Shown here: positions 34,464 through 46,987 of the stretch, piece after piece
Numbering within the stretch: position 1 is the stretch's first letter
Layout of the letters: each line of letters opens with the position of its first letter
NCBI GenBank assembly: GCA_947561585.1
Contig: CANNZV010000511.1
Coordinates: 473,579-537,578, forward strand
Reading direction: 5' to 3'
Source: Caprella mutica
Lineage: Eukaryota; Arthropoda; Malacostraca; Amphipoda; Caprellidae
Length of the DNA: 64,000 nucleotides
Translations under genes and position numbers: made by a program
The notes under the pieces: generated by a model
The model's database searches: none
Told to the model about the DNA's origin: nothing
Seen by the model: only the letters and a program-made list of their open reading frames with translations

Positions 34464-34531
34464 CTTCCATATGTTCAATGAAGGATGCAGATCCCTCATG
34501 AGAAAACGAGGGGCAAGCGCCATCTCTGTAT
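34464..34531 (-). CDS. Small exon of the zinc-finger/recombinase-like gene
   Basis: 68 nt between GTTTTTATAG and GTAATTGT. The frame that joins downstream reads YRDGACPSFSHEGSASFIEH and requires phase-2 entry, which neither upstream candidate supplies; an exon is missing from my model or the site differs. Confidence 0.4.
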
Positions 34532-34683
34532 CTATAAAAACAAGAGAAATTCACATTATTCATCAGTTTGGTTACCCTTAAAGAATTACTTATCATTGCC
34601 ATCAAATCTATTCTTGAATATAGTATAAGAATCAAAGATCGATCACGTGTATATTGACCCACTTTTGTTTAATAGCGACTAAC

Positions 34684-34739
34684 CATCATTGATAATCAAG
34701 AAGATAAATAGTTTCATATCCTCGGCAGAATGAAACAAA
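34684..34739 (-). CDS. Doubtful small exon
   Basis: 56 nt between AAATTACAG and GTTAGTCG. Only phase-2 entry is open (HSAEDMKLF...), and it fits neither neighbour. It may be an alternative exon or chance. Confidence 0.2.
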
Positions 34740-34881
34740 CTGTAATTTATCTTTGAATGAAATATCATAAAACCGCTATTAAATAGAAATTGAATTAAAG
34801 AAACCAAACAAACTATCTGAATCCTATTAATTTGAATAACCTCACAATGGAGAAGAAAGGTTAACAATTATTGGAATTTAC

Positions 34882-34947
34882 CTTCAATAGACAGATCGAA
34901 ATAATTCACTACAACATCATCGTCGTTGCTAGACATACTCGAGTCCA
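34882..34947 (-). CDS. Small exon of the zinc-finger/recombinase-like gene
   Basis: 66 nt between TTAATTTCAG and GTAAATTC. Only phase 1 is open, giving MDSSMSSNDDDVVVNYFDLS. Its first codon is completed by A from the preceding exon; the internal ATG is a possible translation start for transcripts lacking the array. Confidence 0.5.
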
Positions 34948-35516
34948 CTGAAATTAAATATATCTTTGAAACACAAAAGCTAATTAGGAGAATGTGGCAA
35001 AGTTGAATATATCTTGTCACGTGAAACTTTAAAGCTTATATTTCTATGAGACAAAACACAATTCCAATGCATTTCTAATAAACAAATCTCTAGCTATAAA
35101 TTGAGCTCAACAATTTACGGATTTGGATTCATATAAAACTAAACACATATTTATACCTTAATCGAGTGAGTGTCAATTGTCAAATGATGTATAATTATCA
35201 ATCTAAAAATAAAACGAACTCATGGTTTTTGAAACACACATTATGAAAGTTCTAAACATATTCAAAGATTTCATGAATTGACTCTTTTCAAAAAGGAACT
35301 CATCCATAATATTAGATTCGTAGGAATTAAAAACTTCTCTGCCAATCAAATCTAAGTGACAAATCATATATTATCATCATAAAATTGATGTATACGATAT
35401 TATTTGAGTTGGTATTAGCTAACTCATGCCATTGAATAATATTCGATAGGTGATAATTGGTCAGGTGCTACAAGAATTCCTTAAGCTATACCAGAATCAA
35501 GATACTTTGAACTTAC

Positions 35517-35579
35517 TTATTCCATATGGTACTAAAGATCCCAGCTTTCCGCAAACCACCGAAGATGAAAACTTTGATT
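35517..35579 (-). CDS. Small exon of the zinc-finger/recombinase-like gene
   Basis: 63 nt between TTTTTTCCAG and GTAAGTTC, phase 1 in and out, reading ESKFSSSVVCGKLGSLVPYG. It joins both neighbours in frame. Confidence 0.55.
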
Positions 35580-35706
35580 CTGGAAAAAATTGGAAACTTA
35601 GAAAATTTCGATGCTATTTCGTTAGAGGTAGACTATGAATATAAATTACTGTATTCAACAAAAATTGAGTATTTAAGTAGAAAATTAGCAAACAATTGAA
35701 ACTAAC

Positions 35707-35749
35707 CTTCATTAGGCACAAGGAGATACTTCACTCCCACTTGATAATT
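35707..35749 (-). CDS. Exon just downstream of the 57-nt exon array
   Basis: 43 nt between TTCCTATAG and GTTAGTTT, entering in phase 0 and leaving in phase 1 (NYQVGVKYLLVPNE). The phase-0 entry fits the phase-0 exit of the array exons, which ties the array to this gene. Confidence 0.55.
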
Positions 35750-35820
35750 CTATAGGAAAAATGATAAACGATTAGTTTTCATATAAACACATAAAGAGTA
35801 CAACACATTCTTCGATAGAG

Positions 35821-38800
35821 ATACTCACAGCTAGGCCAGCAATCTCCTCTCTAGCAATTGGAGTGATGCTTTCAATTGAAGACGTCTGAGAAAAGGAAGA
35901 AATATATTATTTATACTATCAACATACATCAAGTACTACACTATCTTTGCTAGAGATACTCACAGCTAGGCCAGCAATCTCCTCTCTAGCAATTGGAGTG
36001 ATGCTTTCAATTGAAGACGTCTGAGAAAAGGAAGAAATATATTATTTATACTATCAACATACATCAAGTACTACACTATCTTTGCTAAAGATACTCACAG
36101 ATGGGCCAGCAATCTCCTCTCTAGCAATTGGAGTGATGTTTTCAATTGAAGACATCTGAGAAAAGGAAAAAATATATTATTTATACTATCAACATACATC
36201 AAGTTCTACACTATCTTTGCTAGAGATACTCACAGATGGGCCAGCAATCTCCTCTCTAGCAATTGGAGTGATGCTTTCAATTGAAGACGTCTGAGAAAAA
36301 GAAGAAATATATTATTTATACTATCAACATACATCAAGTACTACACTATATTTGCTAGAGATACTCACAGCTAGGCCAGCAATCTCCTCTCTAGCAATTG
36401 GAGTGATGCTTTCAATTGAAGACGTCTGAGAAAAGGAAGAAATATATTATTTATACTATCAACATACATCAAGTACTACACTATCTTTGCTAAAGATACT
36501 CACAGATGGGCCAGCAATCTCCTCTCTAGCAATTGGAGTGATGCTTTCAATTGAAGACATCTGAGAAAAGGAAGAAATATATTATTTATACTATCAACAT
36601 ACATCAAGTACTACACTATCTTTGCTAGAGATACTCACAGCTATGCCAGCAATCTCTTCTCTAGCAATTGGAGTGATGCTTTCAATTGAAGACGTCTGAG
36701 AAAAGGAAGAAATATATTATTTATACTATCAACATACATCAAGTACTACACTATCTTTGCTAGAGATACTCACAGATGAGCCAGCAATCTCCTCTCTAGC
36801 AATTGGAGTGATGCTTTCAATTGAAGACGTCTGAGAAAAGGAAGAAATATATTATTTATACTATCAACATACATCAAGTACTACACTATCTTTGCTAGAG
36901 ATACTCACAGCTAGGCCAGCAATCTCCTCTCTAGCAATTGGAGTGATGCTTTCAATTGAAGACGTCTGAGAAAAGGAAGAAATATATTATTTATACTATC
37001 AACATACATCAAGTACTACACTATCTTTGCTAGAGATACTCACAGCTAGGCCAGCAATCTCCTCTCTAGCAATTGGAGTGATGCTTTCAATTGAAGACAT
37101 CTGAGAAAAGGAAGAAATATATTATTTATACTATCAACATACATCAAGTACTACACTATCTTTGCTAAAGATACTCACAGATGGGCCAGCAATCTCCTCT
37201 CTAGCAATTGGAGTGATGCTTTCAATTGAAGACGTCTGAGAAAAAGAAGAAATATATTATTCATACTATCAACATACATCAAGTACTACACTATCTTTGC
37301 TAGAGATACTCACAGCTAGGCCAGCAATCTCCTCTCTAGCAATTGGAGTGATGCTTTCAATTGAAGACGTCTGAGAAAAAGAAGAAATATATTATTTATA
37401 CTATCAACATACATCAAGTACTACACTATCTTTGCTAGAGATACTCACAGCTAGGCCAGCAATCTCCTCTCTAGCAATTGGAGTGATGCTTTCAATTGAA
37501 GACGTCTGAGAAAAGGAAGAAATATATTATTTATACTATCAACATACATCAAGTTCTACACTATCTTAGCTAGAGATACTCACAGCTAGGCCAGCAATCT
37601 CCTCTCTAGCAATTGGAGTGATGCTTTCAATTGAAGACATCTGAGAAGAGGAAGAAATATATTATTCATACTATCAACATACATCAAGTACTACACTATC
37701 TTTGCTAAAGATACTCACAGATGGGCCAGCAATCTCCTCTCTAGCAATTGGTGTGATGCTTTCAATTGAAGACGTCTGAGAAAAGGAAGAAATATATTAT
37801 TTATACTATCAACATACATCAAGTACTACACTATCTTAGCTAGAGATACTCACAGCTAGGCCAGCAATCTCCTCTCTAGCAATTGGAGTGATGCTTTCAA
37901 TTGAAGACGTCTGAGAAAAGGAAGAAATATATTATTTATACTATCAACATACATCAAATACTACACTATCTTTGCTAGAGATACTCACAGCTATGCCAGC
38001 AATCTCCTCTCTAGCAATTGGAGTGATGTTTTCAATTGAAGACGTCTGAGAAAAGGAAGAAATATATTATTTATACTATCAACATACATCAAGTACTACA
38101 CTATCTTTGCTAGAGATACTCACAGCTAGGCCAGCAATCTCCTATCTAGCAATTGGAGTGATGCTTTCAATTGAAGACGTCTGAGAAAAGGAAGAAATAT
38201 ATTATTTATACTATCAACATACATCAAGTACTACACTATCTTTGCTAGAGATACTCGCAGATGGGCCAGCAATCTCCTCTCTAGCAATTGGAGTGATACT
38301 TTCAATTGAAGACGTCTGAGAAAAAGAAGAAATATATTATTTATACTATCAACATACATCAAGTACTACACTATCTTTGCTAGAGATACTAACAGCTAGG
38401 CCAGTAATCTCCTCTCTAGAAATTGGAGTGATGCTTTCAATTGAAGACGTCTGAGAAAAGGAAGAAATATATTATTTATACTATCAACATACATCAAGTA
38501 CTACACTATCTTTGCTAGAGATACTCACAGATGGGCCAGAAATCTCCTCTCTAGCAATTGGAGTGATGCTTTCAATTGAAGACGTCTGAGAAAAGGAAGA
38601 AATATATTATTTATACTATCAACATACATCAAGTACTACACTATCGTTGCTAGAGATACTCACAGCTAGGCCAGCAATCTCCTCTCTAGCAATTGGAGTG
38701 ATGCTTTCAATTGAAGACGTCTGAGAAAAGGAAGAAATATTTTATTTATACTATCAACACATATCAAGTACTACACTATCTTTGCTAGAGATACTCACAG

Positions 38801-41800
38801 CTAGGCCAGCAATCTCCTTTCTAGCAATTGGAGTGATGCTTTCAATTGAAGACGTCTGAGAAAAGGAAGAAATATATTATTTATACTATCAACATACATC
38901 AAGTACTAAACTATCTTTGCTAGAGATACTCACATCTAGGCCAGCAATCTCCTCTCTAGCAATTGGAGTGATGCTTTCAATTGAAGACGTCTGAGAAAAG
39001 GAAGAAATATATTATTTATACTATCAACATACATCAAGTACTACACTATCTTTGCTAGAGATACTCACAGCTAGGCCAGAAATCTCCTCTCTAGCAATTG
39101 GAGTGATGCTTTCAATTGAAGACATCTGAGAAAAGGAAGAAATATATTATTTATACTATCAACATACATCAAGTACTACACTATCTTAGCTAGAGATACT
39201 CACAGCTAGGCCAGCAATCTCCTCTCTAGCAATTGGAGTGATGCTTTCAATTGAAGACGTCTGAGAGAAGGAAGAAATATATTATTTATACTATCAACAT
39301 ACATCAAGTACTACACTATCTTTGCTAGAGATACTCACAGCTAGGCCAGCAATCTCCTCTCTAGCAATTGGAGTGATGCTTTCAATTGAAGACGTCTGAG
39401 AAAAGGAAGAAACATATTATTTATACTATCAACATACATCAAGTACTACACTATCTTCGCTAGAGATACTCACAGCTAGGCCAGCATTCTCCTCTCTAGC
39501 AATTGGAGTGATGCTTTCAATTGAAGACGTCTGAGAAAAGGAAGAAATATATTATTCATACTATCAACATACATCAAGTACTACACTATCTTTGCTAGAG
39601 ATACTCACAGCTAGGCCAGCAATCTCCTCTCTAGCAATTGGAGTGATGCTTTCAATTGAAGACGTCTGAGAAAAGGAAGAAATATATTATTTATACTATC
39701 AACATACATCAAGTACTACACTATCTTTGCTAGAGATACTCACAGCTAGGCCAGCAATCTCCTCTCTAGCAATTGGAGTGATGCTTTCAATTGAAGACGT
39801 CTGAGAAAAGGAAGAAATATATTATTTATAGTATCAACATACATCAAGTACTACACTTTCTTTGCCAAAGATACTCACAGCTAGGCCAGCAATCTCCTCT
39901 CTAGCAATTGGAGTGATGCTTTCAATTGAAGACGTCTGAGAAAAGGAAGAAATATATTATTTATACTATCAACATACATCAAGTACTACACTATCTTTGC
40001 TAGAGATACTCACAGATGGGCCAGCAATCTCCTCTCTAGCAATTGGAGTGATGCTTTCAATTGAAGACGTCTGAGAAAAGGAAGAAATATATTATTTATA
40101 CTATCAACATACATCAAGTACTACACTATCTTTGCTAGAGATACTCACAGCTAGGCCAGCAATCTCCTCTCTAGCAATTGGAGTGATGCTTTCAATTGAA
40201 GACGTCTGAGAAAAGGAAGAAATATATTATTTATACTATCAACATACATCAAGTACTACACTATCTTTGCTAGAGATACTCACAGATGGGCCAGAAACCT
40301 CCTCTCTAGCAATTGGAGTGATGCTTTCAATTGAAGACGTCTGAGAAAAGGAAGAAATATATTATTTATACTATCAACATACATCAAGTACTACACTATC
40401 TTTGCTAGAGATACTCACAGCTAGGCCAGCAATCTCCTCTCTAGCAATTGGAGTGATGCTTTCAATTGAAGACGTCTGAGAAAAAGAAGAAATATATTAT
40501 TTATACTATCAACATACATCAAGTACTACACTATCTTTGCTAGAGATACTCACAGCTAGGCCAGCAATCTCCTCTCTTGCAATTGGAGTGATGCTTTTGA
40601 TTGAAGACGTCTGAGAAAAGGAAGAAATATATTATTTATACTATCAACATACATCAAGTACTACACTATCTTTGCTAGAGATACTCACAGATGGGCCAGA
40701 AATCTCCTCTCTAGCAATTGGAGTGATGCTTTCAATTGAAGACGTCTGAGAAAAAGAAGAAATATATTATTTATACTATCAACATACATCAAGTACTACA
40801 CTATCTTTGCTAGAGATACTCACAGCTAGGCCAGCAATCTCCTCTCTAGCAATTGGAGTGATGCTTTCAATTGAAGACGTCTGAGAAAAGGAAGAAATAT
40901 ATTCTTTATACTATCAACATACATCAAGTACTACACTATCTTTGCTAAAGATACTCACAGATGGGCCAGCAATCTCCTCTCTAGCAATTGGAGTGATGCT
41001 TTCAATTGAAAACATCTGAGAAAAGGAAGAAATATATTATTTATACTATCAACATACATCAAGTACTACACTATCTTTGCTAAAGATACTCACAGATGGG
41101 CCAGCAATCTCCTCTCTAGCAATTGGAGTGATGCTTTCAATTGAAGACGTCTGAGAAAAGGAAGAAATATATTATTTACACTATCAACATACATCAAGTA
41201 CTACACTATCTTTGCTAGAGATACTCACAGCTAGGCCAGCAATCTCCTCTCTAGCAATTGGACTGATGCTTTCAATTGAAGACGTCTGAGAAAAGGAAGA
41301 AATATATTATTTATACTATCAACATACATCAAGTACTACACTATCTTTGCTAGAGATACTCACAGATGGGCCAGCAATCTCCTCTCTAGCAATTGGAGTG
41401 ATGCTTTCAATTGAAGACGTCTGAGAAAAGGAAGAAATATTTTATTTATACTATCAACATACATCAAGTACTACACTATTTTTGCTAGAGATACTCACAG
41501 CTAGACCAGCAATCTCCTCTCTAGCAATTGGAGTGATGCTTTCAATTGAAGACGTCTGAGAAAAGGAAGAAATATATTATTTATACTATCAACATACATC
41601 AATAACTACACTATCTTTGCTAGAGATACTCACAGCAGGCCAGCAATCTCCTCTCTAGCAATTGGAGTGATGCTTTCAATTGAAGACATCTGAGAAAAGG
41701 AAGAAATATATTATTTATACTATCAACATACATCAAGTACTACACTATCTTAGCTAGAGATACTCACAGCTAGGCCAGCAATCTCCTCTCTAGCAATTGG

Positions 41801-41854
41801 AGTGATGCTTTCAATTGAAGACGTCTGAGAGAAGGAAGAAATATATTATTTATA
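35821..41854 (-). repeat. Exon-intron tandem array, block 1: 45 units of 135 bp
   Basis: The period is exactly 135 bp from 35829 to the unit at 41634, so spacing is kept over 43 steps. On the minus strand each unit holds acceptor TTCCTTTTCTCAG, a 57-nt exon and donor GTGAGTATC, then a 78-nt intron. Only one exon frame is open and it reads TSSIESITPIAREEIAGLA. Variants: ACG or ATG as first codon, endings GLA, GPS, GIA or GSS. Lesions: TAG in the exon at 38124, a one-base loss in the exon at 41634, a GC donor at 38259. Splicing of many copies would give a long 19-residue-repeat protein; alternatively the array is a satellite that grew from one exon and its intron. Confidence 0.8.
35829..35885 (-). 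CDS. Representative 57-nt array exon (most 3' copy)
   Basis: 57 nt, 19 codons, phase 0 at both ends, so any number of copies can be included or skipped without changing the frame. The other two frames contain stops. Exons follow at +135-bp steps (35964, 36099, 36234 and so on, by their lower coordinate). The sequence has no signal peptide or known motif; it is Ser/Ile/Glu/Ala-rich. Confidence 0.65.
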
Positions 41855-44354
41855 CCCAAGCAACCATGACACATTGTACCAACATGGGCACTAGATGGTT
41901 AGATGGGCAAGAGATGGCAGACTGAAAATTAGCCTAGAAATTACATGGGGATAATGTGGTTTTCCATTCTCATGGAATGTTACCTTGGGAGAAGGTTGGT
42001 TCAATGTTGCGAATCCATCCCATTGAATTGTCATATTGGCCCAACCTGATTACTGTATAGCCTATCAATATTATATGGCGGAAGTTTTATTAACATATTG
42101 GAAAGACCATTTCCTGAAATAGGAAGGACTCAATCAATCGCAATTCATAAAAATGTCTTCAAATTAATATTAAATTAATAATCGTTCAGCAAAACTATTT
42201 TTTTAATACTAAGTTTAAGTGACTAGACGAAGATGATCACAGGAACGATAAAGAGTTAAAGTTTTAGTTTCAAGGTTCAAAATGTATTGTTTTTAAAGAA
42301 CACAATTTTAATATAAAGTATAGGTAAATAAGCTATATGATGTGTAAAATGATGACGAAGGGTGAGTGGCACTGAGTGATTTTATAGCGTGGTTGCCAGA
42401 TGCTAGTTCCTATGAAGCTTGTCTATTTTTTTAATTAGCTACTGTTAGCTAATTGTGACCATCTTAATACATTTTCAAAATATTTATATGATAAATTACG
42501 AATAGAGGATAATGTGCAATCCTAAGCTGAACAAGTGAACATATTTGTTTCCGGTATGAGCCTGCTTTGTATTTTCGGTGATACATACATAGTGAAATTT
42601 TAAAATTCAGGTAGTTTGTCAGTGCTTTTCGTTGGAGGAGGTATTAGTGTTTTTTTAATTCCCTGCATAAGGAAATTTTTCAAAACTGCACCCTGCGGCC
42701 TATTCTAAAGTTTAAAATGGTGAGTTGAAGTTTTTAAAATAAACTTATAGTTATTTTAAAGTAATTTTTATAGTGTATTCGATATAGTTATTGCCTGCTT
42801 CTATAGGTGCAGTACCTAATTAGGTACCGAGCTGAATAATATTTTCTTTAGCCAATGGCTAAATATATGTACCTAGGGTAATTTTCGAGTTATCGACTTA
42901 TCTTACGGTGTCACTTTTTCTCGATCTTGATAGAAATAAAGTTCTATATTTAGTAACTTGAAGATTAAATGATAATAATTTTTCAAACTTGATGGAAAAC
43001 GTGATAACGTCCGATAACTCGGAACTTACCATGAAATATTAATTTAAATTTGTTTTCAAATATTATAATTTAAATTTGAAATGCGATACGATTTCTGAAA
43101 GTATATAACCACTATCTAGGTATGTAGGCACCTATTATTTAATTTAAAAATAGTTACAGAGATAACCTGTTAGTTACAACAAATTTGGATACTCGTACTT
43201 TTGTTCATTTCTGATAACTACAAAATTTGCTTGCAAGTATAGTAAATATTTGAATATAGGTAATTAATGTAACTGAAATATATAAAGCTATGGAACTCTG
43301 CAAGTGATATTGAAAATTGATTAAGTAATTAATATTTTCTCTTTCAGGGTAGAAGAAAAGCTTCAAATTTTGAGAGGTATAGACGAGGCAGTTACTGCAA
43401 TAACGGAAGGAGAGATAGAAACAACAGAAAGTGGACGAACCCATAGCCAAGGATGTAACTTATTAGACCTCTCACTAAATTATTGTATGCTTGTCTTTCT
43501 TAGCTATGCAATTCGATTGAGACCATTTCCATAGATAATAAATTTTGTTTTAATCTCAGAGTTATAGTCAGCTTTTTATTATAGTCATGTTAGTTGTAAT
43601 ATCATATTTAACTATCCTATACTATATTATAATAACTCTTTATACTTATGATATAAAGCTAGATGTATTGTTTAATGTTACTGTTGAATCACCTTTTTAA
43701 TGGATAGGTTTTTTTAAGTTCGTTCTACTCTTCTGTTGTAACGATCTACGAATAAATAAATGAAAATCTAGAAGATGATTTTTATTTGTCTTAATCATTA
43801 TGATATTCATTTTATTAATAACAATGCTCTATTATTAATCTATTCATGGCTTCAAAAGTAATTTATTAAACCGTATGATTTATTAATTGTGACCAGATGG
43901 GTCCAATATGGTAGTGCCATATTTAGCACATGGAAACCACCTAGTACCAAAGTAATTTCAATATTGGTTGCCAGTGTTTTTTCGACCCTGGCACCATCAT
44001 CCTCGGCATCATCTTATACCAAGATGGTTTCAACATTAGTAGCCCATGCTGTCACCATGTGGGCCAAGTTTGTAAATGACCACACAGTACCAATGTGGTA
44101 GTTTCATGTGTCACATGGAAACCACCTAGTACCAAGTTGATTTCAATACAGCTTGCCAGTTCTTTTACGACCTTGGCCCCATCAACCTCGACATCATCTT
44201 GGGCCAAGATGGTTTCAACAATAGTAGCCCATGCTGTCACCACGTTGGCCCATTTTGCAAATTACCACAGAGTACCAATATGATTTGTCATCAGATTACG
44301 GGCTTGAATGGTACCTAGTGCCCACATTGGCCCCATTAACTGTGGTTGCTTGGG
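41855..44354. mobile_element. 2.5-kb TA-flanked element inserted in the exon array
   Basis: The ends CCCAAGCAACCA (41855) and TGGTTGCTTGGG (ending 44354) are inverted, followed by a weaker shared GGGCACTAG. TA flanks both sides (41853-41854, 44355-44356) and excision restores an array intron exactly. It contains no recognisable transposase. GGCCAAG/ACCATG-rich inverted repeats fill 43890-44340, and a foldback repeat lies at 42880-43030. The TA suggests a Tc1/mariner-type insertion mechanism. Confidence 0.75.
43347..43525 (+). other. Possible exon inside the 2.5-kb element
   Basis: The acceptor TTTTCTCTTTCAG is followed by a frame reading VEEKLQILRGIDEAVTAITE and on to GCNLLDLSLN, with ordinary protein composition. 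A donor-like ATG|GTGAGTTG lies upstream at 42718, but the phases from that ATG give a different, basic peptide. Captured gene fragment or chance; not recognised. Confidence 0.25.
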
Positions 44355-45866
44355 TACTATCAACATACTCAAGTACTACACTATCTTTGCTAGAGATACT
44401 CACAGCTAGGCCAGCAATCTCCTCTCTAGCAATTGGAGTGATGCTTTCAATTGAAGACGTCTGAGAAAAGGAAGAAATATATTATTTATACTATCAACAT
44501 ACATCAAGTACTACACTATCTTCGCTAGAGATACTCACAGCTAGGCCAGCAATCTCCTCTCTAGCAATTGGAGTGATGCTTTCAATTGAAGACGTCTGAG
44601 AAAAGGAAGAAATATATTATTTATACTATCAACATACATCAAGTACTACACTATCTTTGCTAGAGATACTCACAGCTAGGCCAGCAATCTCCTCTCTAGC
44701 AATTGGAGTGATGCTTTCAATTGAAGACGTCTGAGAAAAGGAAGAAATATATTATTTATACTATCAACATACATCAAGTACTACACTATCTTTGCTAGAG
44801 ATACTCAAAGCTAGGCCAGCAATCTCCTCTCTAGCAATTGGAGTGATGCTTTCAATTGAAGACGTCTGAGAAAAGGAAGAAATATATCATTTATACTATC
44901 AACATACATCAAGTACTACACTATCTTTGCCAAAGATACTCACAGCTAGGCCAGCAATCTCCTCTCTAGCAATTGGAGTGATGCTTTCAATTGAAGACGT
45001 CTGAGAAAAGGAAGAAATATATTATTTATACGATCAACATACATCAAGTACTACACTATCTTTGCTAGAGATACTCACAGATGGGCCAGCAATCTCCTCT
45101 CTAGCAATTGGAGTGATGCTTTCAATTGAAGACGTCTGAGAAAAGGAAGAAATATATTATTTATACTATCAACATACATCAAGTACTACACTATCTTTGC
45201 TAGAGATACTCACAGCTAGGCCAGCAATATCCTCTCTAGCAATTGGAGTGATGCTTTCAATTGAAGACGTCTGAGAAAAGGAAGAAATATATTATTTATA
45301 CTATCAACATACATCAAGTACTACACTATCTTTGCTAGAGATACTCACAGCTAGGCCAGCAATCTCCTCTCTAGCAATTGGAGTGATGCTTCCAATTGAA
45401 GACGTCTGAGAAAAGGAAGAAATATATTATTTATACTATCAACATACATCAAGTACTACACTATCTTTGCTAGAGATACTCACAGCTAGGCCAGCAATCT
45501 CCTCTCTAGCAATTGAAGTGATGCTTTCAATTGAAGACGTCTGAGAAAAGGAAGAAATATATTATTTATACTATCAACATACATCAAGTACTACACTATC
45601 TTTGCTAAAGATACTCACAGATGGGCCAGCAATCTCCTCTCTAGCAATTGGAGTGATGCTTTCAATTGAAAACATCTGAGAAAAGGAAGAAATATATTAT
45701 TCATACTATCAACATACATCAAGTACTACACTATCTTTGCTAAAGATACTCACAGATGGGCCAGCAATCTCCTCTCTAGCAATTGTAGTGATGCTTTCAA
45801 TTGAAGACGTCTGAGAAAAGGAAGAAATATATTATTTATACTATCAACATACATCAAGTACTACAC
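44355..45866 (-). repeat. Exon-intron tandem array, block 2: 11 units of 135 bp
   Basis: Units resume at 44404 and run at exact 135-bp steps to 45754, with the same exon, splice sites and variants as block 1. The unit at 44809 has lost its donor (GT to TT). With block 1 the total is 56. The array stops abruptly at 45866, where CCCCTGCAAAC begins, so further copies or the 5' exons may have been displaced. Confidence 0.8.
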
Positions 45867-46987
45867 CCCTGCAAACATTTCCACATGTATACCATGTGGT
45901 TATGTCCACATTATAACAATGTGGTTACAATGTTGATTTTTGGAACCTTGGACAATATGTTATACATGTGGTTTTGCCACATGTATAACATATGGAATAC
46001 ACATGTTAACCATAACAAAACCACTTATCTGTACCATGTGTAACACATATCTGTACCATATGTTACCCATATTAGTACCATATGTTACCCATATCAAAAC
46101 CATATGTTACCCATATCTGTACCATATGTTACCCATATCAAAACCATATGTTACCCATATCAAAACCATATGTTACCCATATCAAAACCATATGTTACCC
46201 ATATCTGTACCATATGTTACCCATATCAAAACCATATGTTACCCATATCTGTACCATATGTTACCCATATCAATACCACATGTTACCCATATCTGTACCA
46301 TATGTTACCCATATCAAAACCATATGTTACCTATATCAAAACCATATGTTACCCATATCTGTACCATATGTTACCCATATCAATACCACATGTTACCCAT
46401 ATCAAAACCATATGTTACCCATATCAAAACCATATGTTACCCATATCTGTACCATATGTTACCCATATCAATACCACATGTTACCCATATCAATACCACA
46501 TGTTACCCATATCAGTACCACATGTTACCCATATCTGTACCATATGTTACCCATATCAAAACTATATGTTACCCATATCAATACCATATGTTATCCATAT
46601 CTGTACCACATGTTACCCATATCAATACCACATGTTACCCATATCTGTACCATATGTTACCCATATCAATACCATATGTTACCCATATCTGTACCATATG
46701 TTTCCCATATCAGTACCATATGTTACCCATATCAATACCATATGTTACCCATATCTGTACCATATGTTACCCATATCAATACCACATGTTACCCATATCT
46801 GTACCATATGTTACCCATATCAATACCATATGTTACCCATATCTGTACCATATGTTACCCATATCAATACCATATGTTACCCATATCTGAACCATATGTT
46901 ACCCATATCAGTACCATATGTTACCCATATCAATACCATGTGAAACACATATCAGTACCATGTGTAACACACATCAGTACCATGTGT
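45867..46987. repeat. 22-bp satellite ATATCAATACCATATGTTAC(CC)
   Basis: After a leader of CCACATGT/ACATGTGG palindromic pieces (45867-46040), about 42 units of 22 bp alternate between ATCAATACC, ATCTGTACC and ATCAAAACC. Because 22 is not divisible by three, all three plus-strand frames stay open through lack of stop triplets; they are not genes. CATATG is palindromic. Confidence 0.85.

Larger units (their letters stand above)
2856..45810 (-). pseudogene. Multi-exon C2H2 zinc-finger / tyrosine-recombinase-like gene, interrupted
   Basis: This gene model was assembled from splice signals and phases on the minus strand. From 5' to 3' it comprises an array of 57-nt exons (45810 to 35829), small exons at 35.7-33.7 kb, a central exon with C2H2 fingers, a recombinase-like exon (6790-6088) and seven 3' exons ending at 2856. 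Established knowledge: zinc-finger proteins with this C-terminal tyrosine-recombinase fold are an uncharacterised, multicopy metazoan family related to Crypton-type recombinases. The copy is damaged: a 25.8-kb element splits the central exon, there is an extra base in an A8 run (33300-33307), a one-base loss near 6943 and an in-frame TAG near 6893. The start codon and promoter were not found, and one phase join near 34.5-34.9 kb does not work. The exon model is an inference; a functional product is doubtful. Confidence 0.65.

Noticed and set aside
35821..45866. CRISPR-like array
   Set aside because: The whole 135-bp unit repeats with no unique spacers, the unit contains splice sites, and the genome is eukaryotic.
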